Shown here: one piece after another, positions 43,714 to 53,084 of the stretch | How positions within the stretch are numbered: position 1 is the stretch's first letter | Layout: every line of letters begins with the position of its first letter | Origin: Rhodobacterales bacterium 56_14_T64 | Lineage (GTDB): Bacteria; Pseudomonadota; Alphaproteobacteria; Rhodobacterales; Rhodobacteraceae | Assembly (NCBI GenBank): GCA_002162795.1 | Contig: MAAY01000001.1 | Location: forward strand, 1 to 59,515 | Direction: 5' to 3' | Length of the DNA: 59,515 bases | The notes under the pieces: model-generated | What the model was told of the DNA's origin: nothing | The model's input: the letters and a program-made list of their open reading frames with translations, nothing else | Databases searched by the model: none | Translations under genes and position numbers: made by a program

Positions 43714-43745
43714 AAACACGAGGTGAGGCTCAACTCGCCAATTGA

Positions 43746-43760
43746 GAACAAAAAGAGAAC
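43746..43760 (+). promoter_or_regulatory. LexA (SOS) box
   Basis: GAAC-N7-GAAC, an exact match to the alphaproteobacterial LexA direct-repeat operator (GTTC-N7-GTTC on the other strand). It ends 16 bases before the ATG of the ImuA-like gene, where LexA would block transcription. Confidence 0.75.
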
Positions 43761-43776
43761 ATGCTAAATCTACAGC

Positions 43777-44394
43777 ATGCCGACTCAGCTGCTCAACCCT
43801 GCCTCCCATCATCCTCGCCGCCAGGTCTCGGTCTGTGACGGGATAGCCCTGGACTATGGCCGCACCCACGAGGCCTGCGGCCCGGCCCGGCGCACATTTG
43901 CACTGTGGCTGGCCGCTGCCACCACTGGGCCAGTGCTGTGGATCTCACCCGCCTGGGAGGTGGACCAACTGAACCCGGACGGGATGATGGACTTTGCCTG
44001 CCCCAGCCGGTTTTTGTTCCTGCATGCCTCCCGTCAGGATGACCTGCTCTGGGCCACCGAAGAAGCCCTGCGCGCGGGGCAAGTGCCGCTGGTGGTAACA
44101 GACCTGCCCGCCCCGCCTGGCCTGAAACCGGTACGGCGCCTGCATCTGTCGGCGCAAAGCGGCGCCAGTCATGGCCCGGCGCCTTTGGGGTTACTGCTGA
44201 CCCCCGGCAACGGCGGCGCCGCGGGCATCGAAAGCCGCTGGCATCTGACCCCAACCCATACAGGTCCGCAGCGGCAGTGGCTGTTGCAACGCCTGCGCGC
44301 CCGCACCCTGCCGCCACGCAGCTGGCAGCTGCAGCACTCAAGCCCCCGTGCCGGATTGCAGGAGGTACACGAGCAGCTGGCCGCTATGTCCTGA
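43777..44394 (+). CDS. ImuA-like SOS protein
   Basis: A 205-residue protein resembling ImuA, the RecA/SulA-like accessory of the ImuAB-DnaE2 mutasome. Relevant stretches are ALDYGRTHEACGPARRTFALWLAA, split as GRTHEACGPARRT and FALWLAA, then VLWISPAW, LLLTPGNGGAAGIESRW and RARTLPPRSW. No Walker A motif is present. A perfect LexA box lies just upstream, which supports an SOS role. No imuB or dnaE2 follows; the next gene is a YceI protein 120 bases away, so this copy is an orphan. Its function could differ from mutagenesis. Confidence 0.7.
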   Translation: MPTQLLNPASHHPRRQVSVCDGIALDYGRTHEACGPARRTFALWLAAATTGPVLWISPAWEVDQLNPDGMMDFACPSRFLFLHASRQDDLLWATEEALRAGQVPLVVTDLPAPPGLKPVRRLHLSAQSGASHGPAPLGLLLTPGNGGAAGIESRWHLTPTHTGPQRQWLLQRLRARTLPPRSWQLQHSSPRAGLQEVHEQLAAMS

Positions 44395-44515
44395 CCGTCG
44401 GACACGGATGGTTGGAGCTGTGGCCGCAAGACGGCTGACAATAGAGTCATCAGCAAGGGATATGAGATGCAATTACAGGCAATCATCCATAGGATGGCCG
44501 CTTGGAGGACCGTGA

Positions 44516-45109
44516 ATGATCCAGAGACGCCACGTCTTTACCCTGCTCGCAAGCGCCTGCGCCCTGCCCCAAGCAGCTTTGGCCGCGCCAACCCGCTATG
44601 CACTGGATCATGAGAACTCGCATGTTGAGTTTAAATTCAAGCTGAACGGCGCACCCCAGACCGGATCAATGCCGATTGAGCGGGCCAAAATCACCATCGA
44701 CCCGCAACACCTGCCCGCATCGCAGGTCGATGTGACACTGAATGTGGCGCGGGCACGCACCGGATTGATCTTTATCACTCAGGCTATGACTAGCTCCGGC
44801 GTTCTGGATGCCGCGCAGTTTCCTACCATCCGGTTTGTGTCACGCCGCATCATTCTGGGCGCTGCAGGGCGGATCTCGGAAGGGGCGAAAATAATCGGTG
44901 ACCTGACCCTGCATGGTGTGACCAAACCGATCATCCTTCAGGCGGCAATATATCGACCACACGGCACCCCCGCAGATGATCTAAGTCAGCTGAATGTCGT
45001 ATTGAACGGCGACCTGAACCGCAATGATTTTGGCGCCTCTGGATTTCCAAACCTGGTGGGAAATCAAGTGACCCTGGACATCCGGGCCAGGATTACAGCG
45101 GTCAAATAA
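44516..45109 (+). CDS. YceI family periplasmic protein
   Basis: A 197-residue lipocalin-like isoprenoid-binding protein with a signal peptide (TLLASACALPQAALA). YceI marks are DHENSHVEFKFKLNG, FPTIRFVSRRI and GDLTLHGVTKPI. GGAGG precedes the ATG. It probably binds a quinone-like lipid in the periplasm. It stands between the ImuA-like and MFS genes, with about 80 bases to the latter. Confidence 0.9.
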   Translation: MIQRRHVFTLLASACALPQAALAAPTRYALDHENSHVEFKFKLNGAPQTGSMPIERAKITIDPQHLPASQVDVTLNVARARTGLIFITQAMTSSGVLDAAQFPTIRFVSRRIILGAAGRISEGAKIIGDLTLHGVTKPIILQAAIYRPHGTPADDLSQLNVVLNGDLNRNDFGASGFPNLVGNQVTLDIRARITAVK

Positions 45110-45190
45110 ACCGCCGCCAAAACGTCAGATGCGACATTGCTGTCGAAAACGGTTGCGCCTGCCCGCAATGACGCGTCATTCTGCGCGACT

Positions 45191-46414
45191 ATGCGTCTGA
45201 TCATATCCTTTGCCGCCTTGTTTTTGTCTGTTGTGCTGTTGCAGCTATCCACCGGCGGTGTGGGGCCACTGGACGCCATTTCCGGACTGACCCTGGGCTT
45301 CAGCAAAGAGGAAATCGGCCTGCTCGGTTCATCGCATTTTCTAGGATTTTTTATCGGTTGCTGGTGGGCGCCGAGGCTGATGGGGACCGTTGGCCATTCC
45401 CGCGCCTTTGCCGCGTTTACCGCGCTTGGAGCCATTGGGCTGATGGGCCATACGCTGACCAACAACCCAATGGCCTGGGCCCTAATGAGAATTGCCTCGG
45501 GACTTTGTGTGGCGGGCTGTTACACGGTGATCGAGGCCTGGCTGAACGCCAAAGTCACCAATGAAACCCGTGGCCGCGCAATGGGCAGCTACCGGATTGT
45601 CGACATGGGCGCCTCTCTGGGGGCGCAGCTGATCATCGCGGTACTGCCACCTGCGGCATATGTCTCCTACAACCTGCTGGCCATCCTGTGTTGTGCCGCG
45701 CTATTGCCGCTGACCTTGACCACGGCCAGCCAGCCCGAGACTCCGGCGGCACCCCGCTTGCGGCCAAAACTGGCCTGGAGATGTTCGCCGCTGGCAGTTG
45801 CCGGCGTGCTGGTGGCCGCGCTCAGCTCCGCTTCGTTCCGCATGGTGGGGCCGCTTTATGGCCAAGAGGTCGGGCTGGGGATTGATCAGATTGCCTTTTT
45901 CCTGGCCGCCTTTGTACTGGGCGGCGCGCTGGCGCAATACCCATTGGGCTGGCTGGCCGACAAATACGACCGGCGCTGGGTGCTGATCTGGCTGTCAGCC
46001 GCAGCAATCGTCTCCAGCGGTATCACCATCAGTGCGGCCGGTTTGGGAACCGTTGCGGTCATGCTCTCAGCAGGTCTGTTTGGCTTTACCACCTTCCCGA
46101 TATTTTCGGTTTCCGCAGCCCATGCCCATGACTTTGCCACATCAGACGAACGGGTCGAATTGTCAGCAGCGCTGATGTTCTTTTTTGCCCTCGGCGCCAT
46201 CGCCAGCCCACTTGCGGCCTCGGCGTTGATCACCAGCTACGGGCCGGGCGCCTTGTTTGCGATGATCGCCTTTGGTCACCTGGGGCTGATCCTGTTTGGC
46301 CTGACCCGGATGCGCGCCCGCCCAACGCCCGAAGAGCGCACCCAATACGTTTATGCCCCGCGCACCTCGTTCGTCATCGGCCGCCTGCTGAAACGCGCAC
46401 GAGAAAGGCGATAA
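45191..46414 (+). CDS. MFS transporter (YcaD-like)
   Basis: A 407-residue major facilitator with about 12 membrane helices. The loop between helices 2 and 3 reads GCWWAPRLMGTVGHSRAFAA, and the matching loop in the second half is GWLADKYDRRWVL. Substrate unknown. I chose the ATG at 45191, where the first helix starts at once; the earlier ATG adds a polar stretch. Confidence 0.85.
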   Translation: MRLIISFAALFLSVVLLQLSTGGVGPLDAISGLTLGFSKEEIGLLGSSHFLGFFIGCWWAPRLMGTVGHSRAFAAFTALGAIGLMGHTLTNNPMAWALMRIASGLCVAGCYTVIEAWLNAKVTNETRGRAMGSYRIVDMGASLGAQLIIAVLPPAAYVSYNLLAILCCAALLPLTLTTASQPETPAAPRLRPKLAWRCSPLAVAGVLVAALSSASFRMVGPLYGQEVGLGIDQIAFFLAAFVLGGALAQYPLGWLADKYDRRWVLIWLSAAAIVSSGITISAAGLGTVAVMLSAGLFGFTTFPIFSVSAAHAHDFATSDERVELSAALMFFFALGAIASPLAASALITSYGPGALFAMIAFGHLGLILFGLTRMRARPTPEERTQYVYAPRTSFVIGRLLKRARERR

Positions 46415-46495
46415 GGGCGCCACGTGTCGGCACACGACGCAGACTGAGCCCTTAACTGGTTGAAGTATTGGACGTGGCACGCATAGGGTCAGCCC

Positions 46496-46954
46496 ATGAA
46501 TTTTGACAGCGCCCTGTATTCCTACCGGCACGACAAAAAGGTCCCAGAGTTCAATGACTCTGGCCCCATTTGCGTTATGGATGCGCATTGCTCACTCTGC
46601 GCACGCGGTGCCAAATGGATAGCCCACAATGATCGCAGCAACGCGTTCAGGATAGTTCCGCTGCAATCAGATTTGGGCAACGCGTTGATGACCCACTACG
46701 CTATGGACCCCAAGGACCCGACATCTTGGCTTTATCTGGCAGATGGGCGTGGCTATGCCTCGCTGGACGCCTTGATCCGCGTTGGCCAAAGACTGGGCCG
46801 AGTTTGGAGACTGCTGGCCATCTTGCGCATCATCCCCAAAGGTCTGCGCGACATCCTTTACCGCACAGTCGCCCGCAACCGATATCGCTGGTTCGGCACA
46901 ACGGACCTGTGCAGCCTGCCGGATTGCGAAGTGCAAAAGAGGCTGATGTTGTGA
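46496..46954 (+). CDS. DCC-family (DUF393) thiol-disulfide oxidoreductase-like protein
   Basis: A 152-residue protein with the family's N-terminal CxxC motif in MDAHCSLCARGAKW; the usual DGxCxLC has become DAHCSLC. Length and the ARNRYRWFG segment near the C-terminus fit DUF393. It overlaps the next gene by four bases (GTGA), so the two are coupled. Confidence 0.85.
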   Translation: MNFDSALYSYRHDKKVPEFNDSGPICVMDAHCSLCARGAKWIAHNDRSNAFRIVPLQSDLGNALMTHYAMDPKDPTSWLYLADGRGYASLDALIRVGQRLGRVWRLLAILRIIPKGLRDILYRTVARNRYRWFGTTDLCSLPDCEVQKRLML

Positions 46955-48618
46955 GAATACTCATTCTCGGTGGCTACGGTGTGTTTGGCAGCCGCTTGGC
47001 TGAACTGCTGTCGGATATCCCTGAGATCAAGATGCTGATCGGTGGCCGCAACATTGATCGCGCGACGCAGTTTTGCGATGCGTTTCAGGGGGCCGCCTCC
47101 GTGACACCGGTCCAACTGGACCGCAGCGCCTTAGAACAGCACATGGACCGGCTGGCACCCCATCTGGTCATTGATGCCTCGGGGCCGTTTCAGGACTATG
47201 GCGAAAACGGCTATTCGGTGATCGAGACCTGCATCCGGTTCAAAGTGAGTTACCTGGACTTTGCCGACGCCGCTGCATTTGTATTTGGTGTCTCCCAATT
47301 TGATCAGGCCGCCAAAGGCGCCGGTATATTCATCCTGTCAGGCGTCAGCAGCTTCCCCGTCCTGACAGCAGCCGTCTTGCGCGAGATGTCCAAGACAATG
47401 GAGATTGAAACCGTTCAGGGCGGCATCGCCCCGTCGCCTTATGCCGGTATTGGCCTCAATGTCATGCGCGCGGTGATTGGGTATGCCGGTGCCCCGGTCA
47501 AGCTCACCCGGAACGGGATGCAGACAACTGCGCGTGGTCTGACCGAAAGCAGGCGCTATACAATTGCCCTGCCCGGCATGTTGCCGCTGAGAAATATCCG
47601 TTTTTCCTTAGTCGACGTCCCCGAGTTGCAGGTCCTGCCGCCCGAGCATCCAACCCTTAGGGATATCTGGATGGGCGCAGGCCCGGTTCCTGAAAGCCTG
47701 CACCGGATGCTGAACCTGCTGGCGCATGCGCGCGCCAAGTTCAACCTGCCAAGCTTTGTCCCGCTGGCCCCATTGTTCTACAAAATCCTGAACCTGATGA
47801 AAGTCGGCGAACACCGTGGTGGCATGTTTATCCACGTAACCGGGCATCAAGACGGCGCACCAGTCGAACGTTCCTGGCACCTGTTGGCCGAAGGTGATGA
47901 TGGCCCCTATATTCCATCAATGGCCATCGAGGCCATTGTCAGGAAGCTTCTCGACAATAAATCACCCAAACATGGCGCACGCGCCGCGACGCAGGCATTA
48001 AGCCTCGCCGATTATGAAACGCTTTTTGAAAAGCGCACTCTCTACATGGGGTTCCGCGGCATGCCGAACAAAGCCGCCCCCCTTTATCGGCAGGTCCTTG
48101 GCGATGCCTTTGACGGGCTTTCGCCGCAGGTTCAGGCAATTCATAACGACACCAAGGACCGCACATGGACAGGAACGGCCCGCGTACAACGCGGCACAGG
48201 GCTGATATCCAAGGCGCTGGGGAAACTGTTTGGCTTCCCAGACCCATCCGATCAAATTCCAGTTTCAGTGCAGTTCACCCCACTGAAGGATGGCGAGAAA
48301 TGGACCCGGAGATTTGGAGACCAATGTTTCTCTTCGATCCAAACGGCGGGCACGGGTCGGAACGACCTGCTAGTAGCTGAACGCTTTGGCCCGATCACCG
48401 TCGCCCTCGCCCTTGTGCAAAAAGACGATAAATTACTCCTGATCCCACGCCGATGGTCGCTACTCGGAATACCCCTGCCCAAAATGCTACTACCGTCGGG
48501 AAACAGCTTTGAGACGCAGTTAGACGACCAATTTCATTTTGACGTCAAAATTTCGGTTCCGCTAATTGGCCTCATCGCCGCCTATCAAGGCGAGCTGGAA
48601 CCCAGCCCGAAGACTTAA
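46951..48618 (+). CDS. Saccharopine-dehydrogenase-like/DUF4166 fusion protein
   Basis: A 555-residue protein. Residues 1-340 have an NAD(P)-binding fold (LILGGYGVFGSRLAELL) like saccharopine reductases, with DASGPFQDYG and YLDFADAAAFVFGV. Residues about 375-550 match DUF4166 (YRQVLGDAFDGLSPQVQAIH). The start is a GTG overlapping the DCC gene stop. The physiological reaction is unknown. The DCC-DUF4166 pair suggests a redox or cell-envelope role. Confidence 0.82.
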   Translation: MRILILGGYGVFGSRLAELLSDIPEIKMLIGGRNIDRATQFCDAFQGAASVTPVQLDRSALEQHMDRLAPHLVIDASGPFQDYGENGYSVIETCIRFKVSYLDFADAAAFVFGVSQFDQAAKGAGIFILSGVSSFPVLTAAVLREMSKTMEIETVQGGIAPSPYAGIGLNVMRAVIGYAGAPVKLTRNGMQTTARGLTESRRYTIALPGMLPLRNIRFSLVDVPELQVLPPEHPTLRDIWMGAGPVPESLHRMLNLLAHARAKFNLPSFVPLAPLFYKILNLMKVGEHRGGMFIHVTGHQDGAPVERSWHLLAEGDDGPYIPSMAIEAIVRKLLDNKSPKHGARAATQALSLADYETLFEKRTLYMGFRGMPNKAAPLYRQVLGDAFDGLSPQVQAIHNDTKDRTWTGTARVQRGTGLISKALGKLFGFPDPSDQIPVSVQFTPLKDGEKWTRRFGDQCFSSIQTAGTGRNDLLVAERFGPITVALALVQKDDKLLLIPRRWSLLGIPLPKMLLPSGNSFETQLDDQFHFDVKISVPLIGLIAAYQGELEPSPKT

Positions 48619-48759
48619 TTTCTCCATTCATTTAGAGCTCTAATCAAGGCAAGTCGGCCGTCAAAGCATGGGGAAAATCCGTGAACCCTGCGCAGGGGGA
48701 TTTCTAACCGCTCAGACTTGCGTTAGACGGGCTGTCAGACAGCTAGGCGGAAAAGCGAT

Positions 48760-50478
48760 ATGGCACGAATTCTCATTACCTCGGCGATCCCTTACATCAA
48801 CGGGATCAAGCATCTGGGCAACCTGGTGGGCAGTCAGCTGCCAGCCGATCTATACGCCCGTTACAATCGTGGCCGTGGCAATGAAGTGATGTTCCTTTGC
48901 GCCACCGACGAACACGGCACCCCAGCCGAGCTGGCCGCCGCCAAGGCAAACAAGCCCGTGGATGAATTCTGCGCCGAAATGCATGGCGTTCAGGCCGAAA
49001 TCGCTAAGGGCTTTGGCCTTAGCTTTGACCACTTTGGCCGCTCCTCCAGCCCGCAGAACCACAAGCTGACCCAGCACTTCGCCGGTAAACTGGCCGAGAA
49101 TGGCCTGATCCGTGAAGTGGTGGAGAAGCAGGTCTATTCCAACGCAGATGGCCGCTTTCTACCGGATCGCTATATCGAAGGCACCTGCCCCAACTGCGGC
49201 TTTGACAAGGCCCGTGGCGACCAGTGCGAAGAATGCACCAAACAGCTGGATCCCACCGACCTGATCGATCCACGCAGCGCGATTTCCGGCTCCACCGATC
49301 TAGAGGTCCGCGAGACCAAGCACCTGTATCTGTGTCAGTCCACCCTAAAGGACCAGCTGGACGAATGGATCAGCTCCAAACATGACTGGCCCATCCTGAC
49401 CACCTCGATTGCCAAGAAATGGCTGCATGACGGCGACGGGTTGCGTGACCGAGGCATCACCCGCGACCTGGACTGGGGCATCTCGGTCAAAAAGGGCGAT
49501 CAGGACTGGCCCGGCATGGAGGGCAAGGTGTTCTATGTCTGGTTCGACGCCCCAATTGAGTACATCGCCTGCGCAGGCGAATGGGCCGAAGCCAACGGCA
49601 AGAGTGACGCCGACTGGCAGCGTTGGTGGCGCACCGACAAGGGTGCCGATGACGTGAAATATGTTCAGTTCATGGGCAAGGATAACGTCCCCTTCCACAC
49701 TCTGTCCTTCCCGGCCACAATTCTGGGTTCAGGCGAGCCATGGAAATTGGTCGATCACCTGAAATCCTTTAACTACCTGAACTATGACGGCGGCCAGTTC
49801 TCGACCTCGCAGGGCCGTGGTGTGTTCATGGATCAGGCGCTGGAGATCCTTCCGGCTGACTATTGGCGCTGGTGGCTGTTGTCACACGCGCCCGAAAGCA
49901 GCGACTCCGAGTTCACCTGGGAGAACTTCCAGCAGTCGGTGAACAAAGATCTGGCCGACGTACTAGGTAACTTTGTCAGTCGCATCACAAAGTTCTGCCG
50001 CGCCAAGTTTGGCGAAGCGGTGCCCGAGGGCGGTGAATACGGTGAACAAGAACAGAATCTGATCGCCGAACTGACCACCCGCATCCGCGCCTACGAGGCC
50101 CAAATGGAAGCTATGGAAGTGCGCAAATCAGCGCAGGAGCTCCGCGCGATTTGGGTTGCTGGCAACGAGTACCTGCAAAGCACTGCGCCGTGGTCGACCT
50201 TCAAGACTGATCCAGCGCAAGCCGCGGCGCAGGTCCGCATGGGCCTGAACCTGATCCGTCTCTATGCCGTGCTCAGCGCGCCGTTCATTCCCACTGCCTC
50301 GGCCAGCATGCTAAGTGCAATGAACACACTCGACACCAGCTGGCCCGACGATGTTACAGCCGCCCTGAACGCCCTGCCGGTTGGTCACGAATTCTCGGTG
50401 CCCGAGGTGCTATTTGCCAAGATCACTGATGATCAGCGCGAAGACTGGCAGCAGCGTTTTTCTGGTGTGCGTGACTGA
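48760..50478 (+). CDS. metG: Methionyl-tRNA synthetase
   Basis: A 572-residue class I synthetase. The HIGH-type motif is INGIKHLGN, the zinc knuckle uses CPNCG and CEEC, and the KMSKS loop has the divergent form FSTSQGRG. The C-terminal tRNA-binding dimer domain is absent. The divergent loop suggests the MetRS branch found in several alphaproteobacteria. A clear intrinsic terminator follows. Confidence 0.93.
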   Translation: MARILITSAIPYINGIKHLGNLVGSQLPADLYARYNRGRGNEVMFLCATDEHGTPAELAAAKANKPVDEFCAEMHGVQAEIAKGFGLSFDHFGRSSSPQNHKLTQHFAGKLAENGLIREVVEKQVYSNADGRFLPDRYIEGTCPNCGFDKARGDQCEECTKQLDPTDLIDPRSAISGSTDLEVRETKHLYLCQSTLKDQLDEWISSKHDWPILTTSIAKKWLHDGDGLRDRGITRDLDWGISVKKGDQDWPGMEGKVFYVWFDAPIEYIACAGEWAEANGKSDADWQRWWRTDKGADDVKYVQFMGKDNVPFHTLSFPATILGSGEPWKLVDHLKSFNYLNYDGGQFSTSQGRGVFMDQALEILPADYWRWWLLSHAPESSDSEFTWENFQQSVNKDLADVLGNFVSRITKFCRAKFGEAVPEGGEYGEQEQNLIAELTTRIRAYEAQMEAMEVRKSAQELRAIWVAGNEYLQSTAPWSTFKTDPAQAAAQVRMGLNLIRLYAVLSAPFIPTASASMLSAMNTLDTSWPDDVTAALNALPVGHEFSVPEVLFAKITDDQREDWQQRFSGVRD

Positions 50479-50507
50479 ACAACCTGATCCCAAACGAATT
50501 TGCTATC

Positions 50508-50535
50508 AACGCGTCCCAAACGGGGCGCGTTTTTT
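50508..50535 (+). terminator. Intrinsic terminator after metG
   Basis: AACGCG-T-CCC and GGG-G-CGCGTT form a stem with a short loop, followed by TTTTT. A classic Rho-independent form, 30 bases past the metG stop. Confidence 0.8.
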
Positions 50536-50666
50536 CATATCCGTCTTCAAAAATTTATTTTCCTCGCGTTATGGTCGCCGCCAGTGCAGGTGACAGAAAT
50601 ATTTCAACCATCCCGAACCCAACGCCTAAACATTTCCCGCAAAAATATCTATTCCCGACTAAAAAG

Positions 50667-50700
50667 CTCAGGTTGACATACCTGAGTAAATAAATCAGGT
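50667..50700 (+). promoter_or_regulatory. Overlapping palindromes, probable iron-responsive operator
   Basis: Two palindromes share the half-site ACCTGA: CTCAGGT-N6-ACCTGAG (50667-50686) and ACCTGA-N9-TCAGGT (50680-50700). The second has the TGA-N9-TCA form of RirA/IRO-type iron operators. A TTGACA -35 candidate lies at 50673-50678. It controls the hemP operon. Confidence 0.6.
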
Positions 50701-50770
50701 TAGCCTCAATCCAGCCAACCTGTTGCACTTCAGGCCAGCCCGAGTCGAAAGCAACAGATCAGAGCGCCCC

Positions 50771-50938
50771 ATGCCGCACAGTGTTTCATCAGATCATATG
50801 CCTCAGCCATCAGCGCCGATTCAGCAAACGCAGGATCCGCTTTGGCGTCAGGCCCTGTCTGAACCGGAAACCCTGTCTGGCTTTTGTCTGGAATGGATCC
50901 AGGACCGGGCGGACAGCAACAAAGGGCGACCCTCATGA
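50771..50938 (+). CDS. Conserved-looking small protein upstream of hemP
   Basis: A 55-residue protein with no signal or membrane segment; it contains PLWRQALSEPETLSGF and CLEWIQDRADSN. Its stop overlaps the hemP start (ATGA), so it is translated in the same operon just behind an iron-type operator. I do not recognise a family. It may be a regulatory or structural partner of HemP. Confidence 0.6.
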   Translation: MPHSVSSDHMPQPSAPIQQTQDPLWRQALSEPETLSGFCLEWIQDRADSNKGRPS

Positions 50939-51099
50939 ACATGCATGCATCCGAGGTGGCGGCACCCACCCCAGAAGTATTCCCAACCTATCACGCCGAA
51001 GAGTTGACCCGTGGCGGCATCCAGGCCCGGATTTTGCTGAACGGCCAGATCTACAGCCTGCGCATCACTCGTGCCGGTAAGTTGATCTTGACCAAATGA
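50935..51099 (+). CDS. hemP: Hemin uptake protein HemP
   Basis: Fifty-four residues ending in the HemP signature: GQIYSLRITRAGKLILTK. HemP/HmuP proteins promote expression of heme-uptake genes in rhizobia and relatives. The N-terminal part (EVAAPTPEVFPTYHAEELTR) is variable. The ATG overlaps the upstream small ORF stop, and the stop overlaps the next gene (ATGA). Confidence 0.85.
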   Translation: MNMHASEVAAPTPEVFPTYHAEELTRGGIQARILLNGQIYSLRITRAGKLILTK

Positions 51100-51572
51100 G
51101 CCAGCAGCCCACCTATCGTGGAGGCGCCTCAGTTGGCGTTCTCTCCGAGCTCCCCCCCATCGAAGCAACTGCAGTGCGCCACTTGCGCAAGTGGTTTGAC
51201 AGCCCGGAATCGCGGCTTGAAATGCGTGACGAAGTCATCAGCCATCTGGGTGCTGACTTGACCGACGTTGCGCTGCAGACCTTTGGTCAGCTGTGCATGC
51301 TTTGCGTTCAACACGGACGCCGCCCTTTGATTCGCCACGGGCTGAAATGCGCTTGCTTGGGTGCGGACGAGAACTGTTTTGCCAATATGATTGCCGCAGC
51401 TGCGGATGGCCAAGTTGACGACACCATGTTGTTTGCTTCGCTCATCGTACGTCCATCGATGGCGCGCGAACTGCTGCCATTGGCTTCTGAATTTGGTTTT
51501 CTGCTCCGGCAGATGACCACGGCGATGCCGCCGCCACTGCCGCGTCGGCCCGCCTCGACCACCCTTCACTAA
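51096..51572 (+). CDS. Uncharacterised five-cysteine protein in the iron operon
   Basis: A 158-residue cytoplasmic-type protein. Five cysteines cluster within 28 residues: CMLC (67, 70), CAC (85, 87) and C94 in DENCFANM, with several histidines nearby. This could bind a metal or iron-sulfur centre. The C-terminus is Pro/Arg-rich. I do not recognise the family. It is coupled to hemP (ATGA overlap) and followed after 29 bases by imelysin, which supports an iron or heme role. Confidence 0.7.
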   Translation: MSQQPTYRGGASVGVLSELPPIEATAVRHLRKWFDSPESRLEMRDEVISHLGADLTDVALQTFGQLCMLCVQHGRRPLIRHGLKCACLGADENCFANMIAAAADGQVDDTMLFASLIVRPSMARELLPLASEFGFLLRQMTTAMPPPLPRRPASTTLH

Positions 51573-51601
51573 TTGCAACACCCACAAGGACATCCTTTAT
51601 T

Positions 51602-52870
51602 ATGAAATCGTTGATACTTGCCGGCACGGCACTGACTGCATTTGCCGCCGGAACCACGGCCGTTTTGGCCGCTGACAAAGCCGCAGTGCTGACCAACTAC
51701 TCCAATATCGCCGAGGCTAAGTATCAAGACAGCCTGTCCACCGCACAGCACCTGCAAACCGCAGTTGACGCCCTATTGGCGGCGCCATCTGCTGATACTC
51801 TGGACGCCGCCCGCACCGCATGGCTGGCCTCGCGCGTGCCTTACCAGCAGTCCGAAGTGTTCCGCTTTGGCAATGCCATCGTTGATGACTGGGAAGGCAA
51901 GGTAAACGCCTGGCCGCTGGACGAAGGCCTGATTGACTATGTTGATACGTCTTACGGCGGCCCTTCTGACGAAAACGCCCTGGCGGTTCTGAACGTTGTT
52001 GCCAACCCAGCATTTGAGCTGTCCGGCAAAGCCATCGATGCCACCAACATCACGCCTGAGCTGCTCGAAGGCTCGCTGCACGAGGCCGAAGGCGTTGAGT
52101 CCAACGTTGCAACTGGCTACCACGCCATCGAATTCCTGTTGTGGGGCCAAGACCTGAACGGCATCGACCACGGCGCTGGCAACCGGGCCTTCACAGATTT
52201 CTCCGCTGGCGACGTCTGCACCAACGGCAACTGCGACCGTCGTGGTGCCTACCTGCAGGCAGCAACCGAACTGCTGATATCCGATCTGGAATGGATGACC
52301 GCACAGTGGGGCGAAACTGGCGAAGCGCGCACCGGACTGCTGGGTGACGAAAGCGCTGGCATTGTTGCCATGCTCACCGGTATGGGCTCGCTGTCTTACG
52401 GCGAAGTCGCAGGTGAGCGCATGCGCCTGGGCCTGATGCTGAACGATCCCGAAGAAGAGCATGATTGCTTTTCGGACAACACCCACAACAGCCACTATTA
52501 CGACGGCAAAGGTGTGCAAAACATCTACCTGGGCCAATACACCCGAGTTAACGGCGAAACAATCTCGGGCGCATCGCTGTCCAACTTGGTTGCCGCTGTG
52601 AACCCGGACTTGGACGTCGAAATGCGCGGCAAACTGGATGCAACCATGAACGCTCTGGGCGCTCTCAAGGCAGCTGCAGACGGTGGTTTCTCCTATGACC
52701 AGATGCTGGCACAGGGTAACGCCGAAGGCGAAGCTCTGGTTATGGGTGGCATCAACGGCTTTGTTGACCAGACACAGTCAATCGAACGCGTTGTGTCAGC
52801 TTTGAAACTGGATGGCGTCGAGTTTGAAGGTTCCGACTCGCTGGATAACCCCGACGCGGTTTTCCAATAA
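51602..52870 (+). CDS. Imelysin family periplasmic iron-uptake protein
   Basis: A 422-residue periplasmic protein with a signal peptide (MKSLILAGTALTAFAAG...VLA). The imelysin GxHxxE motif appears as TGYHAIEFLLWGQDLNG near residue 180. It contains a repeat-like second half (GEVAGERMRLGLMLNDPEEEHDCFSDN, split in the protein by charged loops). Members such as IrpA and EfeO-related proteins take part in iron uptake. Last gene of the hemP operon, followed by a strong hairpin. Confidence 0.9.
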   Translation: MKSLILAGTALTAFAAGTTAVLAADKAAVLTNYSNIAEAKYQDSLSTAQHLQTAVDALLAAPSADTLDAARTAWLASRVPYQQSEVFRFGNAIVDDWEGKVNAWPLDEGLIDYVDTSYGGPSDENALAVLNVVANPAFELSGKAIDATNITPELLEGSLHEAEGVESNVATGYHAIEFLLWGQDLNGIDHGAGNRAFTDFSAGDVCTNGNCDRRGAYLQAATELLISDLEWMTAQWGETGEARTGLLGDESAGIVAMLTGMGSLSYGEVAGERMRLGLMLNDPEEEHDCFSDNTHNSHYYDGKGVQNIYLGQYTRVNGETISGASLSNLVAAVNPDLDVEMRGKLDATMNALGALKAAADGGFSYDQMLAQGNAEGEALVMGGINGFVDQTQSIERVVSALKLDGVEFEGSDSLDNPDAVFQ

Positions 52871-52874
52871 AACA

Positions 52875-52916
52875 ACAACCCATCGACTTGCCCTTCCGGG
52901 CAGGCCGATGGGTTGT
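52875..52916 (+). terminator. Hairpin terminator after imelysin
   Basis: ACAACCCATCG and CGATGGGTTGT form an 11-bp stem with further inner pairing (TGCCC/GGGCA). It starts five bases after the imelysin stop. Confidence 0.7.
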
Positions 52917-52973
52917 CTCAATGACCATTGAATTTCCCTCGATAGTACTTTGATTTCAACGGCAGTCCCAAAA

Positions 52974-53001
52974 GGGTCGCGATTTGTGTCGCGGCCCTTT
53001 T
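52974..53001 (+). terminator. Second terminator-like hairpin
   Basis: GGGTCGCGA and TCGCGGCCC form a stem with a 6-base loop, followed by TTTTCTT. A back-up terminator about 100 bases after imelysin; the convergent lipoprotein gene ends at 53085. Confidence 0.55.
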
Positions 53002-53084
53002 CTTGATGGGGCTGATATCTGGGGTTGAAGACTTATCCAAAAGACCCTGCAGATCGTTCTATGGGCCATTAACATACCCCATCA

